Source: Crocinitomicaceae bacterium
GTDB lineage: Bacteria; Bacteroidota; Bacteroidia; Flavobacteriales_D; Crocinitomicaceae
Direction: 5' to 3'
DNA length: 64,000 nucleotides
NCBI GenBank assembly: GCA_030833845.1
Contig: JAURGK010000003.1
Coordinates: forward strand, 1 to 64,000
The stretch's first letter is position 1. Each line of letters begins with the position of its first letter. Under the pieces are notes generated by a model. It was not told the DNA's origin. It worked only from the letters and a program-made list of their open reading frames with translations, and did not search any database. This document shows, piece after piece, positions 35,306-45,139 of this stretch. The position numbers were made by a program, and so were the translations under genes.

Positions 35306-35931
35306 TGCAAAAAATCAGGACTTATTTTGCTGATTTAAGTGCAAATCAAATTGAGCAATTCAATGCATTAGAAGCACTTTATCAGACTTGGAACTCCCAA
35401 ATAAATGTCATATCAAGAAAAGACACGGCACATTTTTATGAGCGGCACGTATTACATTCTTTGGCCATTGCAAAAGTGCTGCGTTTTGAAAAGGGTTCCC
35501 ATATTTTAGATATTGGAACAGGTGGTGGTTTTCCTGGTATCCCCTTGGCTATTTTGTATCCTGAAGTTGAATTTCATTTAGTTGACTCCATTGGGAAAAA
35601 AATTAAAGTGGTTCAAGAAGTAGCAAAGGCACTTGGGTTAAAGAATGTGAAAGCAAGCCACGCTAGAGCAGAAACAATTGACGGTCGCTATGATTTTATC
35701 ATCAGCAGGGCCGTTACTCAAATGCCCGTGTTTCTATCTTGGGTAAAAGGCAAAAGCAAACCAAAGAATGTGCATCCGTTGAAAAATGGAATTTTATATT
35801 TAAAAGGTGGTGACCTCAAAGAGGAATTGGCTACGGTACGCTACCCCTTAAGAGAATATGCAATAACTGACTTCTTTGATGAACCTTTTTTCGAGACAAA
35901 AAAAGTAGTCTATGTACAGCTTGTACCCTAG
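35305..35931 (+). CDS. rsmG: 16S rRNA (guanine-527-N7)-methyltransferase
   Basis: A 208-residue SAM-dependent methyltransferase acting on G527 of 16S rRNA. The NVISRKD segment, the SAM loop LDIGTGGGFPGIPLAI (about 68-83), VDSIGKK and ISRAVTQMP are typical. Its start overlaps the sigma-factor stop (TAATG). Its TAG stop is interleaved with that of the opposing ispF gene as CTAG. Loss of RsmG is known to give low-level streptomycin resistance in other bacteria. Confidence 0.95.
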   Translation: MQKIRTYFADLSANQIEQFNALEALYQTWNSQINVISRKDTAHFYERHVLHSLAIAKVLRFEKGSHILDIGTGGGFPGIPLAILYPEVEFHLVDSIGKKIKVVQEVAKALGLKNVKASHARAETIDGRYDFIISRAVTQMPVFLSWVKGKSKPKNVHPLKNGILYLKGGDLKEELATVRYPLREYAITDFFDEPFFETKKVVYVQLVP

Positions 35932-36422
35932 GTAAGTTTGTAAAGTAAAACACATGCGTAGGCCTTTATAGCTCGCTTCTCTCCAAAAGAATCTACGCGC
36001 TCATGAGTGGTTGCCTTTATACTTACATCTGAGGAGGGTACATGCAACAACTCACCTAATATTACTTGCATCTGATCAATATGAGGGTTCACCTTTGGAC
36101 TTTCGAGAATAACAGTTGCATCTACATTAATAATACCAAAACCCTTTTGAGTAACCATTTGCATTACATCTCGCAGCAATATTTTAGAATCAATGCCTTT
36201 GTACTTAGGATCTTGATCTGAAAAATGATATCCGATATCTCTCAGGGAGAGGGCTCCTAAAAGCGCATCGCAAATAGCGTGAATCAAAACGTCGGCGTCA
36301 GAGTGCCCAACGGCACCCAATTGAGACTCAAGCTGAACACCGCCAATCCAGAGTGGATAACCAATTTCTAAGCGATGTACATCAACACCGTAGCCAATGC
36401 GTATGCTAGGTTTGTTTGTCAT
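35928..36422 (-). CDS. ispF: 2-C-methyl-D-erythritol 2,4-cyclodiphosphate synthase
   Basis: A 164-residue enzyme of the non-mevalonate isoprenoid pathway. The ATG at 36422 is preferred over a GTG five codons upstream that would lie inside porV. The zinc site is complete: GYGVDVHRL (Asp and His) and the later AVGHSDADVLIHA. IGYHFSDQDP and the TTHERVDSFG loop also fit. It is the last gene of porU-porV-ispF, one base after the porV stop. Its presence shows that this organism uses the MEP pathway. Confidence 0.95.
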   Translation of the reverse strand: MTNKPSIRIGYGVDVHRLEIGYPLWIGGVQLESQLGAVGHSDADVLIHAICDALLGALSLRDIGYHFSDQDPKYKGIDSKILLRDVMQMVTQKGFGIINVDATVILESPKVNPHIDQMQVILGELLHVPSSDVSIKATTHERVDSFGEKRAIKAYACVLLYKLT

Positions 36423-36423
36423 A

Positions 36424-37686
36424 TCAATTTCCACCAAGATTCAAGCGCAAGGTGAAGCGCAATGTATTGGCCAATGGACTTTGACGTCCGTTTAAGGAGG
36501 CTAAGTAGGAAAAATCAATAGCGAACATATTGTATTTCAATGAGGCTCCAAGATTTAAAAATTGACGGTTTCCCTTATTCTTATTTTCATAGAAAACCCC
36601 TCCCCTTAAAGCTAAGACATCACTGTACCACCATTCTGCTCCAGCGGCAATATTAATTTCTGCCAATTCCTCCTTCAGACGGGTGCCTTTGACAATTTCA
36701 TAGGTCCCATCTTGATTCTGGATGTAGTCGCCGTTCTCATCTTTGGCCAGAACCCCTGGGGCGTCATAAAAGGATTGCATCATTGATGAAATGATTCCCA
36801 CATCACCATTCATACCTGCTAACATGACATAGTTGCCATCAATCAATTGATAGATGGCTGGAGTAGGTACCAGCAGTCTTTGTAGATCAAGGGAGAAGGT
36901 CACCTTATTGTAATCGTCAAATTCTGCTAAAAAACTATTGCCAATTTTTAAATTCATCGGAATAAAATCTCGACGAGACAACTCTGAATATGATACTTTA
37001 TTACCGATATTATTGATTGTTAAACCAAAAGTATAGGTGCCATCTGTATTTCCGATATGCGCATCGTCGTTAAAATAACTGAATGAAAGGTCAGCCGCGC
37101 CGACTATTCCGGGCTTGGTATTGACACCAGCAACAGTAAGCCCTCCTGTCAGATTCGAATAGGCAAACTTACCATTTACCCCAATACTAAAACGGTCAGC
37201 TAATTTGAATGCATAAGCCCCAACAAGCTCAAATTCACTAGGTTTATCATCGCGAAGAATGTCACCATTGATGTCAGTGAAGGTAATTTCTCCCAGACTG
37301 AAGTAGCGAAGCGACCCTCCTATGGAATGTACTTTATTGAGTTGGCGATAACCAGCTAGGTATGACAAATGTATATCGTTGGTCAATTGACGCAACCATG
37401 GCGTGTAAGATAAACTTACTTCTGATTTTTGTTTGGCAAAACTCAGTAACGAGGTATTCCAATAAATAGAGGTTGAATTGGCACTCAACGCAGTTCCTGC
37501 ATCTCCCATCCCTCCTGCTCTAGAGTCTGGCGTGATTGCCATAAATGGCAATGAAGTAGTGATGGTATTGAGCTGCAAGTTATTTTGTGTAACCCCAGAA
37601 CCACCAGTGGGTTGAGCTATCGCTACTTGGTGAGAACTGAAAAGGACAATCGAAAAACTTAATAGGATGTTTAGGAGCATTTTCAT
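36424..37686 (-). CDS. porV: Type IX secretion outer-membrane protein PorV (LptO)
   Basis: A 420-residue FadL-like beta-barrel. The signal peptide (about 1-25, ending AIAQ) is followed by a conserved Asn-rich lead and SLPFMAITPDSRAGGMGDAG (about 45-65), the hallmark of the PorV/PorQ group, and STSIYWNTS. PorV binds cargo sorting domains released from the SprA translocon and brings them to PorU. It lies 24 bp after porU on the same strand, the usual order in Flavobacteriia. Confidence 0.93.
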   Translation of the reverse strand: MKMLLNILLSFSIVLFSSHQVAIAQPTGGSGVTQNNLQLNTITTSLPFMAITPDSRAGGMGDAGTALSANSTSIYWNTSLLSFAKQKSEVSLSYTPWLRQLTNDIHLSYLAGYRQLNKVHSIGGSLRYFSLGEITFTDINGDILRDDKPSEFELVGAYAFKLADRFSIGVNGKFAYSNLTGGLTVAGVNTKPGIVGAADLSFSYFNDDAHIGNTDGTYTFGLTINNIGNKVSYSELSRRDFIPMNLKIGNSFLAEFDDYNKVTFSLDLQRLLVPTPAIYQLIDGNYVMLAGMNGDVGIISSMMQSFYDAPGVLAKDENGDYIQNQDGTYEIVKGTRLKEELAEINIAAGAEWWYSDVLALRGGVFYENKNKGNRQFLNLGASLKYNMFAIDFSYLASLNGRQSPLANTLRFTLRLNLGGN

Positions 37687-37710
37687 AGCGTGCGTAAAGA
37701 TAGGGATTTT

Positions 37711-40700
37711 CTATTTGAGGATGACAAGTTTTTCTGTTTGCTCGGCATAGCTACCATCAGGGGTTTGGATACTGAGGCGGTATAAATAGGTGCCTCGCGC
37801 TAATTCATCACCAAAATCATCCCGACCATCCCAGAAAATACCATCTACCCTAAATCCAGCAGTGGGAACCTCCTGTGAAATGGTCTTGACCAAACGGCCC
37901 GAAACAGTGAAAATCTGTACCTGAACATCCAAAGAGGAACAAGACTGATTGTGTTCAAACATGAACTCAGTTTTGGTAGAAAATGGATTTGGGTAGTTGA
38001 GTACGTGAGCAAGTAGAGGAGCCTCCTTTGACTTGACTACGAAATTAATAGATGAAGACGAGGAATTGTTATTTACATCCCACACTTTTATGGATAAATT
38101 GTGTTCGCCTGGCTCTAGCCCCTGGAATTGATAGCGTACCTCACCGGATTGATACGAATCTAAATTCGCTTTATAAAAATCATTCAAAACAATGGGTTGA
38201 GAACTTTGCCCATCAAGAATTGCGACAATATCATGTCCAATGCCGTTACCAACGGTATTGATTCCATTCTCATCTGCCACTTTGGCTAACAATACAGGGT
38301 TTTCATCTGTAATTGAGCCATCCACAAAACCTTCTTCATTCATGTAGAGTTGCAGGCTTGGACCCTGATCATCCACTACGCCATTTGGGTCAATGCCGCC
38401 TACGAAGAATAAAGTATCAAAACCAGTAGCGTCAAATTGCCCGTTGTGACCATAGTAAGAAATTTTTCCAAAATCGATCGAAAGAGCAATGTCTTTGGGT
38501 ACAACAAATTCAAAATCAAAATAACCATTATGAATACTGCTTTGACCACGGTAAATGCGATTAGTTTGTTGCTCATATGCAATGACAGGCGAGGCTTCAT
38601 CTTGACCTAAAGTTGTTTGTATTTTTCGCTTGTCAAAAATAGTGGGGTTCAAGATGCCATTCCACGAATTCAAAACGTTTCCGTTATAATCTTCGATGTG
38701 CCCCTTAATGCGCACTTTACTCAGGGCTTGTAGTGTATCGAGTTGCACCTGAGGGTCAAGGCCATTAATTGAGTCAGTAATAATAAGATAGCGGGGTAAG
38801 GCTAGTCTTAAGGCGGGGTCACCGATTAAAGTAAAGCTCCGCTTATTGGAAGAACTCACCGAAGCGGCATTTTTAGTGCGCCTTGCGATTTCTCCAAATT
38901 CGTAGGCGGTACCATCAGCATAGCGATTGAAAACGCGCTCAATGAGCTTGATGCCGATGTTGCTATTGACACCAAAATAAACTGATCTAGTGGTAGTTAG
39001 CATGGCAATAGCTCCACCCGTTGGATTCAAAAAAGCCCATTCACCTGCCGAAACGCGTTGTGGGTCGTCAAAGCGTGTGAATTCGCAGGTTGCAGAGATA
39101 AAAAGATGCAGTGCATGTATATTGGACCAAGCATTTATTTGATCTATGCCTACTACACGCTCTTCGGCCAAACCAACCTCACCACCATGCCCAATGTAAT
39201 TGGCAACGAGCACACCTCTTTGTATTCCATCGTTAATGGCACTCACCATGGCCGGAAAACGCTCGCCCCCAGCAGTGACAACTTTTGGAAAGGCATCCAT
39301 GTAGAGTTTGTTGTAATTGATTTCTGGATCCAACCACTTCGATAATTGGTACTGTGGTTCTGCATCGGTGTTGATAAAATAGCCTCCTTCGCGGTTATCA
39401 GTCATGACCATGTACTGATTTCGCCAATCACCAAATGTTTTCTCGGTTTGGGTCTCCATGCAGCAAGAAGAGGCTACGGGATAAAATGCTGAACCGTTTT
39501 TTAGATAGTGCTCAATTTTATCCACCATTTGTTTGGCTTGCAATGCACTACTTACAATCAGCCTTCCTACACCGATGTCCATCATATCAGCAGCACTGAT
39601 CGCCTCAGCATCATCCAAGAGACCAAAGAAATCATCCACAACCATCGCATCAATCATACTTTCGCTCGATGGCATTTGATAAGTAACAATGAAATTATTA
39701 TTGTTTGGCATCCGATTTTTTGGATCATAGGTGCCATCACCAAAAAGTAGCAAATATTTAGGCCTTAAACTAGGGTCCGTTTGTAAGGCTCTATCGTAAA
39801 ACATTTTAGCGAACCTACGTATGGCTCCAGGGTCTTGCATTCCGGAACTGAATTCATTATAAATGGCTTGTACAGGAACAACATGTACACTAAGGCCTTC
39901 CTCGCGATGTAAATCTGCCAATCGATTGGCCTGCGCGGTAAACTCAGGATGTGTTACAATGAGGTAGTCTGCAAGTGGCAACTGATGTAAATTTTGACTC
40001 ACCACACCCCCAACCCGTTCAGGAGTAAAGTAGGCATTTCCACTTGCTAGCACAAATTCTCTGTATTCGGCATTGGTTTTTATGAGGGGCTGACCGTTTT
40101 GAAATTGAATTGGTACTTGTAATGGATTGTGCCTATCTGAAAGGTCCCATACAAATGCATTGGCTCCAATGTTTGATAGTTGATAAGCGGCGATCGATAG
40201 CCCCTGCGACCAATCTGCCACCCTGAAATTAATTTGGCTACCTACTAGGCTTAAACTGCGTTGGCCTTGAATAAGAATCCTATCAAGGTAGGTAATCACA
40301 TTAGGATTAAGCCGATTGACAGTTATGTTTAGATTCAATGCAGCACTAGGATTCAAGTCCATACAAGTCAGGGTGCCTCTTTGGAAATATGAACCTGTAT
40401 GCGGCATGGTCATTTGACCTATAGTTTGCCCACTTTTTTGCACAACAATTTGATTTCCGGAAGTACGAGCACTAGAGGCATAAGTTACCTTTACCGTTAC
40501 TGGGCTAGGACTAACGTTCGGAATCGTGAAATTAAAATTCTGACTCAGATTGACATCAAATTCTTCACCATACCAACGCTGCCCACCCCAAACTAGGTTT
40601 TTTAGATCATTTTCATAACAATCTCGATAATCATAATTATCTATGAGTGTATCTGCAGGTGTATCTATCGCAGTAGCCGTCTGAATTCTCAATGGAGCAA

Positions 40701-41538
40701 CATCGGATCCAATGTAGATGAAATAATATGAATTATCACTGTACGGGTGCCGCACTTGATTGTACTGCCCACCTCCGGCAAGTTCCCAGCGGTGAGGGCC
40801 CCATCCATAAAATAATACATAATCGTTGTCATTGAATTGCCCATCTTGCTCTCCAATCACTACTATGGCATTTTGGGCCAAATCATCGGTGATTTGAATT
40901 GAATTTAACTCAGGTATGACGCCTTCTCCATTGCCAAAAATATGAATTTGAGAAGGTGTCAAATTTGCCGTGTTGATACCACATTCTGTCAAAAAATTCT
41001 TGTCGATTTTATAAATACCATCCTTGCTCACAGCAATTCTGTACCACTGTCCAGTAGTTGTGCCAAGAATTGAATTATTTACATAATCCTTTGGTGCAAA
41101 ATTCACCTCATTGACTAACCTATAGGAAAATTGAGTAAGTCTTTGAAGTTGTCCGTTTTGAATGCGAAGAGGTAATATGTAAAAAGAAAGATAAATTTGG
41201 TTGGCTTCACCTATCACTTTGGCTTCAATTTGAGCAGAGGTATCAAAAGAAATACCCATGTAATTGTAGGCTGTTAGTTGATCTTTAGGTAGATTTTCGT
41301 AGGAAGTCGCAACAATTTCAATTTTTTGAAGCTTTTGGTTATGCTTCTGCTGCAAAGCGAAAAATGGCTTTCCATTGTCTAGGCCAAAGCCCTTGACTAT
41401 ATCTACTTCAAAAGTTTGTTCGGCAATAGTTAGTTGCTCCTTACCACTCCAGTCCAAACTAACGGTTTGGATCTGCCCGAATAGACTTGTGGTAAAGATC
41501 AAAAGAATAGAAAGTAATATTTCTTTAAAATAAATCAT
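37711..41538 (-). CDS. porU: Type IX secretion C-terminal signal peptidase PorU
   Basis: A 1275-residue surface protease of the gingipain (C25) family, which removes sorting domains and attaches cargo to the surface. Signal peptide about 1-21. The catalytic His784 lies in YIGHGGEVG and Cys818 in ISATCEFTR. A C-terminal sorting-like domain of its own (from about 1190, with NYPNPFSTKTEFMF) ends in KLVILK. It is the first gene of porU-porV-ispF, divergent from the PorP/SprF-like gene. It is somewhat longer than the 1158-residue Porphyromonas protein. Confidence 0.93.
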   Translation of the reverse strand: MIYFKEILLSILLIFTTSLFGQIQTVSLDWSGKEQLTIAEQTFEVDIVKGFGLDNGKPFFALQQKHNQKLQKIEIVATSYENLPKDQLTAYNYMGISFDTSAQIEAKVIGEANQIYLSFYILPLRIQNGQLQRLTQFSYRLVNEVNFAPKDYVNNSILGTTTGQWYRIAVSKDGIYKIDKNFLTECGINTANLTPSQIHIFGNGEGVIPELNSIQITDDLAQNAIVVIGEQDGQFNDNDYVLFYGWGPHRWELAGGGQYNQVRHPYSDNSYYFIYIGSDVAPLRIQTATAIDTPADTLIDNYDYRDCYENDLKNLVWGGQRWYGEEFDVNLSQNFNFTIPNVSPSPVTVKVTYASSARTSGNQIVVQKSGQTIGQMTMPHTGSYFQRGTLTCMDLNPSAALNLNITVNRLNPNVITYLDRILIQGQRSLSLVGSQINFRVADWSQGLSIAAYQLSNIGANAFVWDLSDRHNPLQVPIQFQNGQPLIKTNAEYREFVLASGNAYFTPERVGGVVSQNLHQLPLADYLIVTHPEFTAQANRLADLHREEGLSVHVVPVQAIYNEFSSGMQDPGAIRRFAKMFYDRALQTDPSLRPKYLLLFGDGTYDPKNRMPNNNNFIVTYQMPSSESMIDAMVVDDFFGLLDDAEAISAADMMDIGVGRLIVSSALQAKQMVDKIEHYLKNGSAFYPVASSCCMETQTEKTFGDWRNQYMVMTDNREGGYFINTDAEPQYQLSKWLDPEINYNKLYMDAFPKVVTAGGERFPAMVSAINDGIQRGVLVANYIGHGGEVGLAEERVVGIDQINAWSNIHALHLFISATCEFTRFDDPQRVSAGEWAFLNPTGGAIAMLTTTRSVYFGVNSNIGIKLIERVFNRYADGTAYEFGEIARRTKNAASVSSSNKRSFTLIGDPALRLALPRYLIITDSINGLDPQVQLDTLQALSKVRIKGHIEDYNGNVLNSWNGILNPTIFDKRKIQTTLGQDEASPVIAYEQQTNRIYRGQSSIHNGYFDFEFVVPKDIALSIDFGKISYYGHNGQFDATGFDTLFFVGGIDPNGVVDDQGPSLQLYMNEEGFVDGSITDENPVLLAKVADENGINTVGNGIGHDIVAILDGQSSQPIVLNDFYKANLDSYQSGEVRYQFQGLEPGEHNLSIKVWDVNNNSSSSSINFVVKSKEAPLLAHVLNYPNPFSTKTEFMFEHNQSCSSLDVQVQIFTVSGRLVKTISQEVPTAGFRVDGIFWDGRDDFGDELARGTYLYRLSIQTPDGSYAEQTEKLVILK

Positions 41539-41662
41539 GAAACTTGTTGTTTTAAGCGCTAGAAAAACGTCAATTTATTTATTTTATTTGAATAAATATT
41601 CGATATTTGTAACCTTTGAAACCTGAATAACGTTTAGATTGTTCGTGCTAAAACCAACTTTC

Positions 41663-42643
41663 GTGAAAATAGTCAACCCGCTTCTAGTTGCCAAACTTAG
41701 CTTCATTACCCTGATAATGAGCAATATATCTTTGGCTCAAGACCCTACTTTTACGCAATTCTATGCCAATCCTTCCTACTTAAATCCGGCGTTAGCAGGA
41801 TCATCTGGTTGTCCTAGAGTTTCGCTAAACTACCGCAATGAGTGGCCTCAACTCACTGGTAATTATGTTACCTATGCCGCTGCATACGATACTTATGCCA
41901 AGAATATTTCCGGTGGATTTGGCTTGCTTGCCATGCACGACATGCAAGGCCAAGGAACTATCCAAACATCTATGATTGGTGGGATATATTCGTATAACTT
42001 GAAAGTTAACCGTAAGTTTTCTGTCATGTTTGGTGCAAGGGCTGCCTATTTTCAAAAGTTTTTGGATTGGGACAAACTCACTTTCGGTGACATGATTGAC
42101 CCACGCAGAGGATTTATTTACCAAACCGGCGACGTTCCTCGCGGCAATGGTCGCAGAGGCTTCTTTGATGTAAGTGCCGGAATGGTAGGCTTTACCAAAA
42201 ACTTTTATTTTGGTGTTGCAGGCCATCACCTCAACCGACCGGATGAATCAATGATCTTGGGCCAGTCCAAGTTGCCGGTTCGAGTTACCGGACACATGGG
42301 TGCCAATATCAAGATCGGTCAAAGAGGTCGGTATTCAAGCACAACTTTTTTATCACCAAACATTATTTATCAGTACCAAAATGGTTTCCAAGAATTAAAT
42401 ATCGGAGCTTACCTCAAATATGAAAACTTTACCATTGGTGCTTGGTACCGTAACAGAGATGCATTCATCCTCACTACCGGTATCAATACCGACAAATTTA
42501 AAATCGGCTACAGCTACGACTTAACTGTGTCAAAACTAGGAAATGGTGTTTCGGGTGGGTCTCATGAAATTTCTATGGGTATCAACTTAAAATGTAAGAA
42601 AAAACCGAAAAACTTTAGAAAGACGTCTTGTCCGTCATTCTAA
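41663..42643 (+). CDS. PorP/SprF family type IX secretion outer-membrane protein
   Basis: About 326 residues from the GTG at 41663, which gives a typical signal peptide ending SLAQ; a TTG at 41639 is an alternative. The mature protein opens with DPTFTQFYANPSYLNPALAG, the hallmark of the family, and continues as an outer-membrane beta-barrel. PorP joins the PorK/L/M/N complex, and SprF helps secrete the adhesin SprB. Here it stands directly before gldJ, so it may be the partner of that lipoprotein. It is too divergent by eye to call PorP or SprF. Confidence 0.88.
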   Translation: MKIVNPLLVAKLSFITLIMSNISLAQDPTFTQFYANPSYLNPALAGSSGCPRVSLNYRNEWPQLTGNYVTYAAAYDTYAKNISGGFGLLAMHDMQGQGTIQTSMIGGIYSYNLKVNRKFSVMFGARAAYFQKFLDWDKLTFGDMIDPRRGFIYQTGDVPRGNGRRGFFDVSAGMVGFTKNFYFGVAGHHLNRPDESMILGQSKLPVRVTGHMGANIKIGQRGRYSSTTFLSPNIIYQYQNGFQELNIGAYLKYENFTIGAWYRNRDAFILTTGINTDKFKIGYSYDLTVSKLGNGVSGGSHEISMGINLKCKKKPKNFRKTSCPSF

Positions 42644-42690
42644 GTGTAACAAAATTTAAAAAAGAACTTTACGTTATAAACGCAAATTAT

Positions 42691-45081
42691 ATGAAGCGAT
42701 TGATTCAAAACATCATTGGGATTGCACTGACAGGAATGTTGGTGCTTTCGTCATGTTCTAAGGAGCGATCTACTGCTACTGGTTGGGAATTCAATAACTA
42801 CAAAAACGGTGGTTTTGAAAAATTTGATGCCCGTGAGCAAGAAACAGGACCAGGTCTTGTCATGATCGAAGGAGGTACATTTACGATGGGTCGTACGGAG
42901 CAAGACGTCATGTCTGATTGGAACGCACGCGCATCTCGTGTGACTGTAGCCTCTTTTTACATGGACCGTACTGAAGTTACTAACTTTCATTGGCTAGAAT
43001 ACATGTATTGGATGCGTCGTGTATATTACAAGACGTACCCCCATGTTTACAAAAAATGTTTGCCAGATACGCTTGCATGGCGTTCAGCATTAGGATACCG
43101 TGAAAAATATGTCAATTATTATTTGCGTCATCCATCCTACAGAGATTATCCAGTAGTAGGTGTGACTTGGTTACAGGCCAATGATTTTTGTAAATGGCGT
43201 ACTGACCGTGTTAATGAAGCTATTTTAGTACGAGAAGGTATTCTTAAATGGCACTTTGCAGACGAAGGTAGTGCGGATGTAGGTGCTGCCAATCGCTCTG
43301 ATTACGACAAAAAATACGCCTCCGTACCACAAAACATGTTTTCTACTGAAAACTACCTCAATGGAAATTATACCATTGAATCTGAGGGTGGTTATGTACT
43401 CAACAAAGACAGCAAGCCTAAGCCACAAACTGATAAAAATAAACGACCACTTCCGCGTGATCCTTACCAACTCGAAAACTACGACCCAATCTATGCCGAT
43501 ATGGACAATGGCCGTTTGGGTGCTCGACCAGTTAAAATGGAAGATGGTATTCTATTACCTGCTTATCGCCTACCGACTGAGGCAGAGTGGGAATTTGCAG
43601 CTCTTGGCCTCATAGGCAACCTAGACGAAGGTTCTGAAAACATCAATGACCGTCGTATTTACCCGTGGGATGGACACTATGTGCGCAACGACGAAGAACA
43701 GTTTGCTGGAGCAATTCAAGCTAATTTCATGCGTGGCAAAGGCGACATGATGGGTGTTGCCGGAAGACTCAACGATGGTGCGGATATCACGGACCGTGTT
43801 ACTTCTTTTTGGCCAAATGATTATGGACTATACCACATGGCAGGCAACGTGTCTGAATGGGTTATGGATGTCTATCGTCCTATGACTTCTGAAGTTGCTG
43901 ACGGTTTCATGCCTTTCCGTGGCAACAAATACCAAACACAGTTGCTCGTTCCCAATGGTCTTTATGACAAACCTGTGAAAGCCAATGAAAACATCTATGA
44001 TGTACATGGCATGAAAGAATTCGTCAATGAGTTTGCACGTGTAAAATATTTAGCCCACGCCAATAAAAAATACAGCCAAGAAGCAGGTTCAAACTATCAA
44101 TCTAACATGCTTGAAAAAACTGCAACTCAAGATACTAGTAACGGTAATGTCGACACTTCTACCGGGGTACAAAATGCACCAAAGCCAGGGGCTGTCAACA
44201 ATAATCCAATGAATTCTAAAGTGTATGCTAAGCAAGATCCGTTGAAATATCAATTCAACTCACCTTCTAGCTACTACATTTCAAACAATTCGCAATTCAC
44301 TTCACAGGAACGCATGCAGTTTGAATTTTTGGATACACTTAATATAATGTTAGATACAGCCATTGTATTGCACAATCAAGGCCGCACTATTGCAGCTTCT
44401 GCATATATTGAGCGTGTATTGTTTAACAAGCAATTGCCAACTGAAATTCAAGATGGCTCTAAAAAGCAAGACTTACTCGAGTTAATGGCTTTGGCATTTG
44501 ACTATCCAGAAGCTACTGCTTATTTGGGTATTGATACAGCTCTTTTCAGTAAAGAATACTTAGAAAGAAAATTCTTGTCCTACAGTACAGACCCAACTAT
44601 TACTACTTGGATCATGACGCTTCGTAACGGACTCACTGAGTTCATCACCACTACTAAAGGTAGCCAACGTTGGAGAGATGTTACTGTTGAAGAAAATGCG
44701 GGAAGATTAAATTATCGCAAAGATGATTACATCGATTATCTCGATGGTGATTTAGAATCCTCTATTTACTACAATAACAACAAACGCAAAGAAGAAATCA
44801 ATAGTGGATTAAGAGATCCTAAATTGGTGATGTATCAAAGTGAGCACGAAAACTTCAACCTTGAAAACGAACCAATTAACGCCGGTAAATCTGGTTGGCC
44901 TACTACATTGGTTTCTGACAAAAGCCGAGTTTACAAAGGCGGTTCTTGGGCTGATCGAGCCTATTGGCTTTCGGTTGGTAACCGACGCTTCCTAGACGAA
45001 GACAAAGCAACTGCAACTATTGGTTTTAGGTGTGCTATGGATCGAATAGGTAGTTCACGAAGACCAGACATCAAAGAATAA
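42691..45081 (+). CDS. gldJ: Gliding motility / type IX secretion lipoprotein GldJ
   Basis: A 796-residue lipoprotein from the ATG at 42691 (lipobox VLSSC, Cys about 24). It has the formylglycine-generating-enzyme-like fold used by GldJ and GldK: MIEGGTFTMGRTEQD (about 55-70), TEVTNFHWLEYMYW, RLPTEAEWEFAALG (about 292-305), GNVSEWVMDVYRP near 385 and GGSWADRAYWL from 749. GldJ is needed for type IX secretion and gliding. Between the last two motifs lies an insertion of about 350 residues, so the protein is much longer than the roughly 560 residues of Flavobacterium GldJ. It sits between the PorP-like gene and murF, as usual for murF, and is followed by a strong terminator. Confidence 0.92.
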   Translation: MKRLIQNIIGIALTGMLVLSSCSKERSTATGWEFNNYKNGGFEKFDAREQETGPGLVMIEGGTFTMGRTEQDVMSDWNARASRVTVASFYMDRTEVTNFHWLEYMYWMRRVYYKTYPHVYKKCLPDTLAWRSALGYREKYVNYYLRHPSYRDYPVVGVTWLQANDFCKWRTDRVNEAILVREGILKWHFADEGSADVGAANRSDYDKKYASVPQNMFSTENYLNGNYTIESEGGYVLNKDSKPKPQTDKNKRPLPRDPYQLENYDPIYADMDNGRLGARPVKMEDGILLPAYRLPTEAEWEFAALGLIGNLDEGSENINDRRIYPWDGHYVRNDEEQFAGAIQANFMRGKGDMMGVAGRLNDGADITDRVTSFWPNDYGLYHMAGNVSEWVMDVYRPMTSEVADGFMPFRGNKYQTQLLVPNGLYDKPVKANENIYDVHGMKEFVNEFARVKYLAHANKKYSQEAGSNYQSNMLEKTATQDTSNGNVDTSTGVQNAPKPGAVNNNPMNSKVYAKQDPLKYQFNSPSSYYISNNSQFTSQERMQFEFLDTLNIMLDTAIVLHNQGRTIAASAYIERVLFNKQLPTEIQDGSKKQDLLELMALAFDYPEATAYLGIDTALFSKEYLERKFLSYSTDPTITTWIMTLRNGLTEFITTTKGSQRWRDVTVEENAGRLNYRKDDYIDYLDGDLESSIYYNNNKRKEEINSGLRDPKLVMYQSEHENFNLENEPINAGKSGWPTTLVSDKSRVYKGGSWADRAYWLSVGNRRFLDEDKATATIGFRCAMDRIGSSRRPDIKE

Positions 45082-45094
45082 TTCATCCTAGGAT

Positions 45095-45126
45095 AAAAAA
45101 AGCCCGAGTTTTCGGGCTTTTTTTTT
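45095..45126 (+). terminator. Intrinsic terminator of gldJ
   Basis: Stem AGCCCGA (45101-45107), loop GTTT, TCGGGCT (45112-45118), flanked by an A-run and followed by eight more T. The T-run leads directly into the murF promoter. Confidence 0.92.
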
Positions 45127-45127
45127 G

Positions 45128-45135
45128 CAATTTTG
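45128..45135 (+). promoter_or_regulatory. -7 box, near consensus, of murF (leaderless spacing)
   Basis: CAATTTTG, one base from TAnnTTTG, with 4 nt to the murF ATG at 45140. It begins one base after the T-run of the gldJ terminator. Confidence 0.5.
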
Positions 45136-45139
45136 TGCT

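Noticed and set aside
36423-36437. GTG start of ispF five codons upstream
   Set aside because: It would lie within the porV coding end. The ATG at 36422 matches the usual short ispF N-terminus.
41639-41662. TTG start of the PorP/SprF-like gene
   Set aside because: Possible, but the GTG at 41663 gives a standard-length signal peptide; kept only as an alternative.
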